A stretch of 7,032 nt of DNA from Clostridia bacterium. Its GTDB lineage: Bacteria; Bacillota; Clostridia; Oscillospirales; Butyricicoccaceae. Both the position numbers and the translations under genes were made by a program. The notes under the pieces were generated by a model. The model was not told the origin of the DNA, did no database searches, and worked only from the letters and a program-made list of their open reading frames with translations. Location: assembly GCA_017560175.1 (NCBI GenBank), contig JAFYOK010000181.1, positions 1 to 7,032 of the forward strand, given 5' to 3'. Of the stretch, positions 1 to 6,282 are shown one piece after another. Numbering within the stretch: position 1 is the stretch's first letter; each line of letters begins with the position of its first letter.

Positions 1-34
1 AAAGAACCGTGGAAGCTTTCCACGATTCTTTTTT
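1..34 (-). terminator. Hairpin terminator of the creatininase-family gene
   Basis: Positions 8-14 pair with 18-24 (CGTGGAA with TTCCACG) around a three-base loop. After one C/A mismatch the stem continues with 1-6 pairing to 26-31. Read on the minus strand, the hairpin starts 10 bases after the TAA stop at 46-44 and ends in a T-rich run that continues off the window. On the plus strand it is followed by T29-T34, so it could also end transcription arriving from the left (bidirectional). This is seen directly; termination activity is inferred. Confidence 0.75.
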
Positions 35-43
35 ACTATATTC

Positions 44-832
44 TTACTCCTGAACTTCGGGCAGAGACGATCTGCCAAAGGCTTCGCCGAACTCTGCGAT
101 AAAGTCAGCAACGGTCTGGAGCATTTCTGTGCCCCACTCGGGTGTAGCCTTGGTGGGCGCGTCATTCTTGAAGGCATGTGCCAGCCAGCCGTTATCGGTG
201 ATATCCTTGATTTCTCTGGGAATGGCAATGGGAATACCCTTGAAGTTGACGTTGGTCCATGCGCCGGAAGGCAGCTCTTCGGAAACATCGTTGCGGATAC
301 CTTCGGGCAGGTTGATATACTCATACTTGATGAGGCTGGGATCGACCGCCATAACACCTGCAGTCTCTTCGCCGCCGCCATGACCACCGGCCCAGTCGGG
401 ATTGATCTGACCGGCCATCAGCCACCAGTTGAGGTTGGCCAGATAAGCGCCCTTACGATAGAGGTGCATACCGACTGCCTGAATGGATGCGCTGTTGCCG
501 CCATGACCATTGAGGATCATAAAGTGACGGAAACCATACTTGTAGAGCTGGTCGCAGATGGTGCGCAGCAGAGAGATCAGACCCTCAACGCCCAGCGAAA
601 CCGTACCGGGGAAACCAACCAGGTCATCGGTTGCACCATAGTTAATGGTAGGTGCGATAAGCAGATCGGACTTCTGATCGAGGAACTCGGCGATCTTGTC
701 GGGAATCATGGTATCGGTACCCAGAGGCATGTGCTTGCCGTGGTTTTCCAGGCTGCCGACGGGAATGACGATGGTGTCGCTCTTCTTAAGATATTCCTGA
801 ACTTCCAGATAGTTCATCTTTGCAAGAAACAT
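44..832 (-). CDS. Creatininase-family metal-dependent amidohydrolase, substrate unknown
   Basis: A 262-residue cytoplasmic protein of the creatininase family, whose members hydrolyse C-N amide bonds using two bound metal ions; no signal peptide is visible. The family signature is intact: the VGSLENHGKHMPLGTDT segment places likely metal ligands at E29, H31 and D40, the NGHGGN motif places H110, and the GHGGGEET segment places H151 and E155/E156. The length matches the family norm of about 240-270. The start is fixed by an AAGGAG site 9 bases upstream of the ATG. The family includes true creatininase, the mycofactocin protein MftE and the archaeal deformylase ArfB, and these cannot be told apart by eye. 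No mycofactocin genes or creatine-pathway partners lie in the window, so no substrate is assigned. The gene stands alone, with its own promoter and terminator, and is divergent from the polymerase gene. Confidence 0.93.
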   Translation of the reverse strand: MFLAKMNYLEVQEYLKKSDTIVIPVGSLENHGKHMPLGTDTMIPDKIAEFLDQKSDLLIAPTINYGATDDLVGFPGTVSLGVEGLISLLRTICDQLYKYGFRHFMILNGHGGNSASIQAVGMHLYRKGAYLANLNWWLMAGQINPDWAGGHGGGEETAGVMAVDPSLIKYEYINLPEGIRNDVSEELPSGAWTNVNFKGIPIAIPREIKDITDNGWLAHAFKNDAPTKATPEWGTEMLQTVADFIAEFGEAFGRSSLPEVQE

Positions 833-841
833 AAGGGGACT

Positions 842-847
842 CTCCTT
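842..847 (-). promoter_or_regulatory. Ribosome binding site of the creatininase-family gene
   Basis: CTCCTT on the plus strand reads AAGGAG on the minus strand, 9 bases before the ATG at 832. It selects this ATG over the in-frame ATG five codons further in. Confidence 0.8.
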
Positions 848-867
848 ATCAAAATAGTTATGCCTGT

Positions 868-896
868 ATTATAGCACAGTTTTACCCGGATGGTAG
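868..896 (-). promoter_or_regulatory. Extended -10 sigma-A promoter of the creatininase-family gene
   Basis: On the minus strand a perfect TATAAT (873-868) is preceded by TG one base upstream (876-875), the extended -10 form. With a 17-base spacer the -35 position reads CTACCA (896-891), only half-matching TTGACA, which fits reliance on the extended -10. Predicted transcription start is near 861, giving a leader of about 28 bases. No operator-like repeat overlaps it, and the LexA-like boxes lie more than 50 bases away. Confidence 0.72.
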
Positions 897-938
897 GACT
901 TCAGGAAAGATTTTGCCGATTTTCTTTTTTCCCTTCTC

Positions 939-967
939 TTGAAAAACGAACATCCGTATGCTATACT
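939..967 (+). promoter_or_regulatory. Sigma-A promoter of the polymerase/YolD unit
   Basis: TTGAAA (939-944) and TATACT (962-967) are separated by exactly 17 bases, each matching the consensus in five of six positions. The predicted transcription start is about 974. This rules out the ATG at 958, which lies inside the promoter, as the start of the polymerase gene. Both LexA-like boxes overlap this promoter or its start point. Confidence 0.78.
947..960 (+). promoter_or_regulatory. Degenerate LexA (DinR)-like box in the promoter spacer
   Basis: CGAACATCCGTATG has a perfect left half (CGAAC) and a degraded right half (GTATG against GTTCG) relative to the Firmicute operator CGAAC-N4-GTTCG. It sits between the -35 and -10 elements, where a bound repressor would block polymerase. 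Alone it would be weak evidence; its position and the better box downstream raise its credibility. Confidence 0.4.
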
Positions 968-973
968 GTTTGC

Positions 974-987
974 AGAACGAACGTTCG
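974..987 (+). promoter_or_regulatory. LexA (DinR) operator over the transcription start
   Basis: AGAACGAACGTTCG matches the Firmicute SOS box CGAACRNRYGTTCG at all defined positions except the first base. It covers the predicted transcription start just downstream of the -10 element, a classic repression position. The operator predicts that the polymerase/YolD unit is induced by DNA damage through RecA-stimulated LexA cleavage. The match is seen; the binding and the regulation are inferred from the known B. subtilis DinR system. Confidence 0.72.
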
Positions 988-1011
988 GCATTTTCCGGAA
1001 TGGGTGTTGGT

Positions 1012-2565
1012 ATGGGACAGGAAAAAATCTATATTGCCATCGATCTCAAATCCTTCTATGCATCGGTGGAATGTATGGAACGCGGACTCGATCCCATGAC
1101 CACCCATCTGGTGGTGGCCGATGCCGAGCGCACCGAGAAGACCATCTGTCTGGCGGTATCCCCTGCTCTCAAAGCCTGTGGCGTTCCCGGACGTCCCCGC
1201 CTCTTTGAAGTGGTGGAAAAAGTACGGCTGCACAATGCAGGACGCCGCCGCGCCGCCCCCGGACGGCAACTGACCGGCACTTCCCATGATGCCAATGCCT
1301 TAAAAGCCGATCCTTCGCTTGCCCTGGATTATATCGTCGCACCGCCGCGCATGGCTCGCTATATGGATTACAGTTCTCGCATCTATGCCGTATACCTGCG
1401 GTATGTTTCTCCCGAAGATATCCACGTCTACTCCATCGATGAGGTTTTTATCGATGCTACTTCCTATCTCCATTCGGCCGGACTTTCGCCTCGCGCTTTT
1501 GTTCGCCGCATCCTTCGTGATGTACTGGAAACCACCGGCATCACGGCTACCGCAGGCATTGGCACGAACCTTTATCTCTGCAAGGTGGCTATGGATATCG
1601 TTGCCAAACATACCCAGCCCGATGCCGATGGCGTTCGTATTGCAGGATTGGATGAAGGTCGATATCGCAGACTGTTGTGGGATCACCGCCCTCTGACCGA
1701 TTTCTGGCGCGTTGGCCGCGGCTATGCCAAAAAGCTGGAAGCACACGGCCTCTTTACCATGGGAGATATTGCCCGATGCTCTATTGAGAACGAAGAACTT
1801 CTCTACAAGCTCTTTGGTGTCAACGCCGAACTGTTGATCGACCATGCCTGGGGCTGGGAACCCTGCACCCTGCGTGATATCAAGGACTATCATCCCGATG
1901 CCAACAGCATCAGCGCAGGACAGGTATTGCAATATCCCTATCCATCCGAAAAGGCACGGCTTATCGTCAGCGAGATGGCCGACCTGTTGGCTCTCGATCT
2001 TGTAGATAAGGGTATGGTGACAGATCAGGTCACATTGACCATTGGATACGATATTGAAAATCTTTCCGACCCCAAACGCCGCAACGCCTATCGAGGCCCT
2101 GTCACCACCGATGCTTACGGACGTAAAGTCCCCAAGCATGCCCACGGTACCCACCGCTTTTCTAATGCCACCTCTTCGGGGAAATATATTCTGGAAGGCT
2201 TTCAACAACTGTTCGACCGCATTGCTGATCCTTCCCTTCTGGTACGTCGAGTGACTTTAACGGCAGAACGTGTGATCCCCGAAAGCCAGATCATTCCCTG
2301 TACCGAACCTGAGCAGATCGACCTCTTTACCGACTATGCGGCCAGACAGCAACAGGCCGCCCGGGAAGCCCATTGCCTGGCTCGCGAACACACCCGACAG
2401 CAGACCATCTTACACATCAAGAAAAAATACGGGAAAAATGCCATTCTGAAAGGTATGAACCTTGAAGATGGCGCTACCACCTTAGACCGCAACCGCCAGA
2501 TCGGCGGTCACAGAGCAGGAGAAAATGACCATGTATGTCCCCCATCTGCCGACCCATGCTTATGA
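1012..2565 (+). CDS. Y-family translesion DNA polymerase (UmuC/DinB-like)
   Basis: About 517 residues from the ATG at 1012. It belongs to the ImpB/MucB/SamB (Y-family) polymerases, which copy damaged DNA with low fidelity. The palm motif IDLKSFYASVE gives metal ligand D11 and likely steric-gate Y16; the catalytic SIDE motif gives D143 and E144. A thumb/little-finger region follows, and a QIDLF sequence at 435-439 fits the beta-clamp-binding motif. The start is uncertain: ATGs at 1000 and 1012 both lie after the predicted transcript start, and neither has a good Shine-Dalgarno site. I chose 1012 because homologues have only a few residues before the first motif. The last ~15 residues, after IGGHRA, run into the YolD-like gene in another frame. 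The LexA-like boxes upstream imply SOS control. This clostridial subgroup is sometimes mislabelled DNA methylase in databases; no methylase motif is seen. Confidence 0.92.
   Translation: MGQEKIYIAIDLKSFYASVECMERGLDPMTTHLVVADAERTEKTICLAVSPALKACGVPGRPRLFEVVEKVRLHNAGRRRAAPGRQLTGTSHDANALKADPSLALDYIVAPPRMARYMDYSSRIYAVYLRYVSPEDIHVYSIDEVFIDATSYLHSAGLSPRAFVRRILRDVLETTGITATAGIGTNLYLCKVAMDIVAKHTQPDADGVRIAGLDEGRYRRLLWDHRPLTDFWRVGRGYAKKLEAHGLFTMGDIARCSIENEELLYKLFGVNAELLIDHAWGWEPCTLRDIKDYHPDANSISAGQVLQYPYPSEKARLIVSEMADLLALDLVDKGMVTDQVTLTIGYDIENLSDPKRRNAYRGPVTTDAYGRKVPKHAHGTHRFSNATSSGKYILEGFQQLFDRIADPSLLVRRVTLTAERVIPESQIIPCTEPEQIDLFTDYAARQQQAAREAHCLAREHTRQQTILHIKKKYGKNAILKGMNLEDGATTLDRNRQIGGHRAGENDHVCPPSADPCL
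2517..2521 (+). promoter_or_regulatory. Ribosome binding site of the YolD-like gene, inside the polymerase gene
   Basis: AGGAG lies within the 3' end of the polymerase gene. It is only 3 bases from the ATG at 2525 but 9 bases from the ATG at 2531, so 2531 is the likelier start. Its location inside an upstream reading frame suggests translational coupling. Confidence 0.65.
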
Positions 2566-2974
2566 TGATATCATAGATCTTCCGCGACCTGTTTCCCGGA
2601 CACATAAACCCATGTCCATGCACAACCGTGCTGCCCAGTTTTCTCCATTCTCTGCCCTGACAGGCTATGAAGCTGTCATTGAAGAAACCGGACGTCTGAC
2701 TGAACCGGAGGTCGAACTGGATGAACAGCACAAGGCTGACCTAAACGATCGTCTGCAGATGATCCTGCACCTGCTTTCCAGCCGCCCGCCGATCACGGTC
2801 ACATGGTTCTGCCCCGATGAACGCAAATCGGGCGGTGCCTATCTGACGCATACCGGTATCCTACACAAGATCGATCCCTATACCCATCAGCTTCGGTTTG
2901 AAGACGGCACCAGAATCTCCATTGATACCATCACCGAAATCGAAATGGAAGATGCTCCATCGGATATTTTGTAA
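2531..2974 (+). CDS. YolD-like protein, polymerase-associated
   Basis: About 147 residues from the preferred ATG at 2531 (149 if 2525 is used). It matches the YolD-like family: an N-terminal YDDIIDLP segment (11-18), then the diagnostic MSMHNRAAQFSPFSALTGY stretch (28-46), an acidic/helical linker, and a C-terminal beta-rich part (about 87-142) ending in alternating hydrophobic strands. YolD proteins typically sit beside Y-family UmuC-like polymerases in Firmicutes, and some phage or plasmid versions support their mutagenic activity; the mechanism is poorly known. Here it overlaps the polymerase gene by 35 bases, shares its LexA-controlled promoter, and is followed by a terminator, so the two form a closed transcription unit. 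A role as polymerase accessory or regulator is inferred from context. No catalytic residues are recognisable. Confidence 0.88.
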   Translation: MYVPHLPTHAYDDIIDLPRPVSRTHKPMSMHNRAAQFSPFSALTGYEAVIEETGRLTEPEVELDEQHKADLNDRLQMILHLLSSRPPITVTWFCPDERKSGGAYLTHTGILHKIDPYTHQLRFEDGTRISIDTITEIEMEDAPSDIL

Positions 2975-2979
2975 TTTTC

Positions 2980-3005
2980 AAGCAGAGCCATGTGCTCTGC
3001 TTTTT
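2980..3005 (+). terminator. Rho-independent terminator of the polymerase/YolD unit
   Basis: AGCAGAGC (2981-2988) pairs perfectly with GCTCTGCT (2994-3001) around the loop CATGT, with A2980/T3002 extending the stem, followed by a short T run to 3005. It begins 6 bases after the YolD-like stop codon and separates that unit from the next promoter. Confidence 0.88.
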
Positions 3006-3028
3006 CTGTATCTTTATCAGGGGTAAAC

Positions 3029-3058
3029 TTGACAAGCACTTTCCAAAGGCACTATACT
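3029..3058 (+). promoter_or_regulatory. Sigma-A promoter of the hydrolase/ComB operon
   Basis: A perfect TTGACA (3029-3034) and TATACT (3053-3058) are separated by 18 bases. Transcription should start near 3065, giving a leader of about 30 bases. It lies in the 120-base gap between the YolD-like and hydrolase genes. No clear catabolite-responsive element or repressor palindrome overlaps it. Confidence 0.8.
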
Positions 3059-3080
3059 GAATATATATTTTCTTTCAGCG

Positions 3081-3087
3081 AAAGGAG
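3081..3087 (+). promoter_or_regulatory. Ribosome binding site fixing the hydrolase start
   Basis: AAAGGAG sits 7 bases before the ATG at 3095. Together with the promoter at 3029-3058 it excludes the longer open frame that begins at 2990 within the preceding terminator. Confidence 0.85.
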
Positions 3088-3094
3088 CACTCTG

Positions 3095-6000
3095 ATGCTT
3101 TACCCAAAGAACAAAGCCCCCTGTCTTGATCCTGCGCTGTTTAAAAATCCCACCAGCGAATATCGCGGTACCCCTTTCTGGGCCTGGAATGGTAAACTAT
3201 CCAAAGACGAGCTGGGCCGTCAGATCGATGGTTTTCAGCAGATGGGTCTGGGCGGCTTTCACATGCATGTCCGCACCGGTTTGGATACAGAATATCTTTC
3301 TGATGAATATATGGACTATATCAAGTTTTGCATCGAAAAGGCCCGCGAAAAAGGTATGCTGGCCTGGATGTATGATGAAGACCGTTGGCCTTCGGGTACA
3401 GCCGGTGGTATGGTCACTCGCGACAAGCCGGAGAATGCCCGCAAATCGTTGCTGCTGACCACCGAACCTTATGCGCCTGACAGACCTTATAAGGCTACAC
3501 GACCCGAGCCCGGCCGTGGCCAGGAATCCATGCGCCAGGATAATGGTGAACTGCTGGCTGTCTATGATATCTGTCTTCATGCAGACGGCACTCTGCGCTC
3601 ATCTAAACGTATCGGTATAGAAGATGCTGTCGAAGGGGTAAAATGGTATGCCTATATGGAACATGCCACTGCCGATCCCTGGTTCAATGATACAGCTTAT
3701 GTAGATACCCTGCATCCGCAGGCGATCCGAGATTTTTTAAGTTCCACGCACGAAGTTTATGCCAAGCACACAGGTAAAGACTTTGGCGGTATCGTCCCTG
3801 CCATGTTCACTGACGAGCCGCAGTTTACACCCAAAGAGAACCTTCGTTTTGCTGATGAACAGAAAAATGTCTTCATGCCCTGGACGATCGGCCTGGAAAC
3901 TCTGTACCTTCAGCGCTATGGCGAAGATCTGCTGGATGTCATCCCCGAACTCCTATGGGAACTGCCCGAAGGCAAGCTGTCGTCTGTACGCTGGAAGTTC
4001 CAGAATCTGCTGACCGACCGCTTTGTTGATTCCTATTGCAAGCAGATCGGCGATTGGTGCCAAAACCATAACCTGGCGCTGACCGGCCATGTTATGGGCG
4101 AGTCTTCACTGGAAGACCAGACCCAGGCCGTTGGCGATGCTATGCGCTGCTATCGACACTTCGGTATTCCCGGCATCGATATGCTCTGTGATTTCCATGA
4201 ATATACCACCGCAAAGCAGACCCAATCTATCGTTCGCCAGGCCGGCAAGGAAGGCATGCTTTCTGAGCTCTACGGTGTCACCGGCTGGGATTATGATTTC
4301 CGAGGTTATAAGCTGCAAGGCGACTGGCAAGCTGCTTTGGGTGTCACTGTCCGCGTGCCTCATCTGGCCTGGATGACCATGAAAGGTGAGGCCAAGCGCG
4401 ACTATCCTGCCGCCATCAACTACCAGTCTCCCTGGTGGGATCAATTCTCCATGATCGAAGATCATTTCAGCCGTCTTAATACAGCTTTGACCCGCGGCAA
4501 AGCACAGGTTCGCGTGGCTGTTGTCCATCCCATCGAAAGTTACTGGCTCCATTGGGGTCCTGCCGATCAGACCGCTGCTATTCGCGCACAGCTGCAGCAG
4601 CAGTTCGGCGGCCTTTGCGAGACCCTGCTCTTTGGCGGCATTGATTTTGACTATATCTGTGAAGCTGAACTTCCCGATCTCTGCCCTGTTGGCGGAAATC
4701 CCCTGCAGGTCGGAAAGATGGCCTATGACGCCATCATCGTACCACAGCTGACAACTATCCGTGATACTACATTGAAACGCCTGCAGGCCTTCTCTGCTCA
4801 AGGCGGAGCGCTCTTCTTTATCGGTGAATGCCCCTCTTATGTGAATGCCGAACCTTCCAACGATGCAGAGACCCTCTATAAGCAGGCTTCACATCTGCAG
4901 GACAGCGCATCCGAGATCCTTCGCGCATTGGAACCCTTCCGTTTCGTCGATATCCGCCGCATGGATGGCAGACGTGAAGACCGCTTGCTCCATCAACTGC
5001 GCCGGGATGGTGACGACCTGTGGCTCTTCCTGTGCAATGGCAAAAACCCCACCTGCCCCGACGTCGATGATGCCGGCCGTTTGCGCTTTATTTTCAAAGG
5101 CGAATATACCCTAACCCATTATGATACAATGAGCGGCGAAATCTTCCCCCTTACTGCCCAGTATCGAAACGGCATGACCATTCTCGAACGTGACTGGTTC
5201 ATCCATGAAAGTATGCTGCTCCGTCTGACACCCGGCTGTGGTTTGTCCGGAGCCGGTGTCACCACAGAACCCGGCATCCCTGATATTCGTTTTGGTTCGG
5301 TCGATGTCACTCTCGAAGAGCCCAACATGCTGCTTTTGGACATGGCCGAATACAGCTGGAATGACAGCGACTTTTATGCTGAAGATGAATTGCTTCGTAT
5401 CGATAATTACGTTCGTCAGATCCTGGATATCCCTGTCCGCCGCAAAGAAGTTGTACAGCCCTATCGCATTGCACCTGAGACAGCGAAAGATACGTTGACC
5501 CTGCGCTTCCGCATTCCCAGCGAAGTGCCTGTATCGGGTATCAAGCTGGCCATGGAAGATGCCGAACAGACCGCGATCTCCCTCAATGGTGTTTCTGTTC
5601 CGGCGGTCACTGATGGCTGGTTTGTTGACCGTGCTATCCATACCGTGCCGCTGCCCGATCTTGTAGTCGGTGAAAATATCCTGTTGGTTACTGTGCCTAT
5701 TGGAAAACGTACCCATCTGGAATATTTCTATCTGCTTGGTGATTTTGGTGTTCGTGTCTGCGGTACGATCAAAACAGTAACAGCTCCTGTCCGCACCCTG
5801 GGCTTTGGCGATATTGTTCCGCAAGGTCTGCCCTTTTATACCGGCAATCTTCGTTATCGCTTCACTATTGAAAGCGACAGCGACCACTTTGTCCTTCGAG
5901 TTCCTCGTTATCGCGGTGGCTTGCTCAAAGTCTTTGTCGATGGCATTGACCACGGCAATATCGCCTTCTCTCCCTATACTAAGGAGATCTCCTGTATACC

Positions 6001-6259
6001 CGGCAGACATGAGGTAGAAATCCGCCTCTATGGAACTCGACAGAATGGTTTTGCCCAGCTCCACCATACGCCCGGCGTTTATTTCTATCAGAGTCCCAAC
6101 TCCTGGCGTTCGGCCGATGATCTGTGGTGCTATGAATATCAGTTCAAGCCGGCAGGCATTCTGACCTCACCGGAAGTCTATGGTGCAGCCATGGTTCAGT
6201 CTGACGGCACAATCCGCAAAACCGCAGGCCATACCAAACATATTACTGATCGCAGCTGA
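3095..6259 (+). CDS. Large intracellular glycoside hydrolase, GH106 (alpha-L-rhamnosidase)-like
   Basis: A 1054-residue protein resembling the GH106-type hydrolases often annotated simply as glycosyl hydrolase. The N-terminus has the family-like RGTPFWAWNGKL (24-35), LGGFHMHVRTGL (52-63) and YDEDRWPSG (93-101), consistent with the first strands of a TIM barrel. Acidic candidates for catalysis are E241 in MFTDEPQF and E391 in LSELYG; their spacing is similar to the two catalytic glutamates I recall for the GH106 enzyme BT0986, but this assignment is inference. A segment around 545-583 (DAIIVPQL onward) resembles the amidotransferase-like domain found after the barrel in GH42-type enzymes. Two C-terminal beta-sandwich, galactose-binding-like regions follow (about 799-895 and 916-1015). 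There is no signal peptide or anchor, so it probably acts in the cytoplasm on imported oligosaccharides. Substrate is unproven. It is the first gene of an operon with the ComB-family gene 23 bases downstream. Confidence 0.85.
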   Translation: MLYPKNKAPCLDPALFKNPTSEYRGTPFWAWNGKLSKDELGRQIDGFQQMGLGGFHMHVRTGLDTEYLSDEYMDYIKFCIEKAREKGMLAWMYDEDRWPSGTAGGMVTRDKPENARKSLLLTTEPYAPDRPYKATRPEPGRGQESMRQDNGELLAVYDICLHADGTLRSSKRIGIEDAVEGVKWYAYMEHATADPWFNDTAYVDTLHPQAIRDFLSSTHEVYAKHTGKDFGGIVPAMFTDEPQFTPKENLRFADEQKNVFMPWTIGLETLYLQRYGEDLLDVIPELLWELPEGKLSSVRWKFQNLLTDRFVDSYCKQIGDWCQNHNLALTGHVMGESSLEDQTQAVGDAMRCYRHFGIPGIDMLCDFHEYTTAKQTQSIVRQAGKEGMLSELYGVTGWDYDFRGYKLQGDWQAALGVTVRVPHLAWMTMKGEAKRDYPAAINYQSPWWDQFSMIEDHFSRLNTALTRGKAQVRVAVVHPIESYWLHWGPADQTAAIRAQLQQQFGGLCETLLFGGIDFDYICEAELPDLCPVGGNPLQVGKMAYDAIIVPQLTTIRDTTLKRLQAFSAQGGALFFIGECPSYVNAEPSNDAETLYKQASHLQDSASEILRALEPFRFVDIRRMDGRREDRLLHQLRRDGDDLWLFLCNGKNPTCPDVDDAGRLRFIFKGEYTLTHYDTMSGEIFPLTAQYRNGMTILERDWFIHESMLLRLTPGCGLSGAGVTTEPGIPDIRFGSVDVTLEEPNMLLLDMAEYSWNDSDFYAEDELLRIDNYVRQILDIPVRRKEVVQPYRIAPETAKDTLTLRFRIPSEVPVSGIKLAMEDAEQTAISLNGVSVPAVTDGWFVDRAIHTVPLPDLVVGENILLVTVPIGKRTHLEYFYLLGDFGVRVCGTIKTVTAPVRTLGFGDIVPQGLPFYTGNLRYRFTIESDSDHFVLRVPRYRGGLLKVFVDGIDHGNIAFSPYTKEISCIPGRHEVEIRLYGTRQNGFAQLHHTPGVYFYQSPNSWRSADDLWCYEYQFKPAGILTSPEVYGAAMVQSDGTIRKTAGHTKHITDRS

Positions 6260-6268
6260 TTTTACTGT

Positions 6269-6275
6269 AAAGGAG
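6269..6275 (+). promoter_or_regulatory. Ribosome binding site of the ComB-family gene
   Basis: AAAGGAG is 7 bases before the ATG at 6283, lying in the 23-base gap after the hydrolase stop. No promoter or terminator fits in that gap, supporting co-transcription. Confidence 0.82.
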
Positions 6276-6282
6276 AAGACTT

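Noticed and set aside
176..874. Plus-strand open frame (232 codons) opposite the creatininase-family gene
   Set aside because: The minus-strand frame has intact family metal ligands, a promoter and a ribosome site; the plus-strand frame has none of these.
958..1011. Upstream extension of the polymerase frame to the ATG at 958
   Set aside because: The ATG overlaps the LexA-like box and lies between the -35 and -10 elements, upstream of the predicted transcript start.
1300..2208. Long minus-strand open frame (302 codons) opposite the polymerase gene
   Set aside because: It lies wholly antisense to a gene with clear Y-family motifs, has no ribosome binding site or recognisable domain, and reflects codon bias of the real gene.
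2990..3094. Upstream extension of the hydrolase frame to the ATG at 2990
   Set aside because: That ATG is in the loop of the preceding terminator and upstream of the hydrolase promoter. It could create a false signal-peptide-like hydrophobic N-terminus.
5111..6067. Long minus-strand open frame (318 codons) opposite the hydrolase 3' half
   Set aside because: It is antisense to conserved beta-sandwich coding sequence, has no promoter, ribosome site or family likeness. The same applies to the antisense frame at 4106-4801.
6261..6271. Small palindrome TTTACTGTAAA overlapping the ComB-family ribosome site
   Set aside because: Eleven bases of AT-rich symmetry next to a Shine-Dalgarno site are easily expected by chance, and no second copy is seen at the operon promoter.
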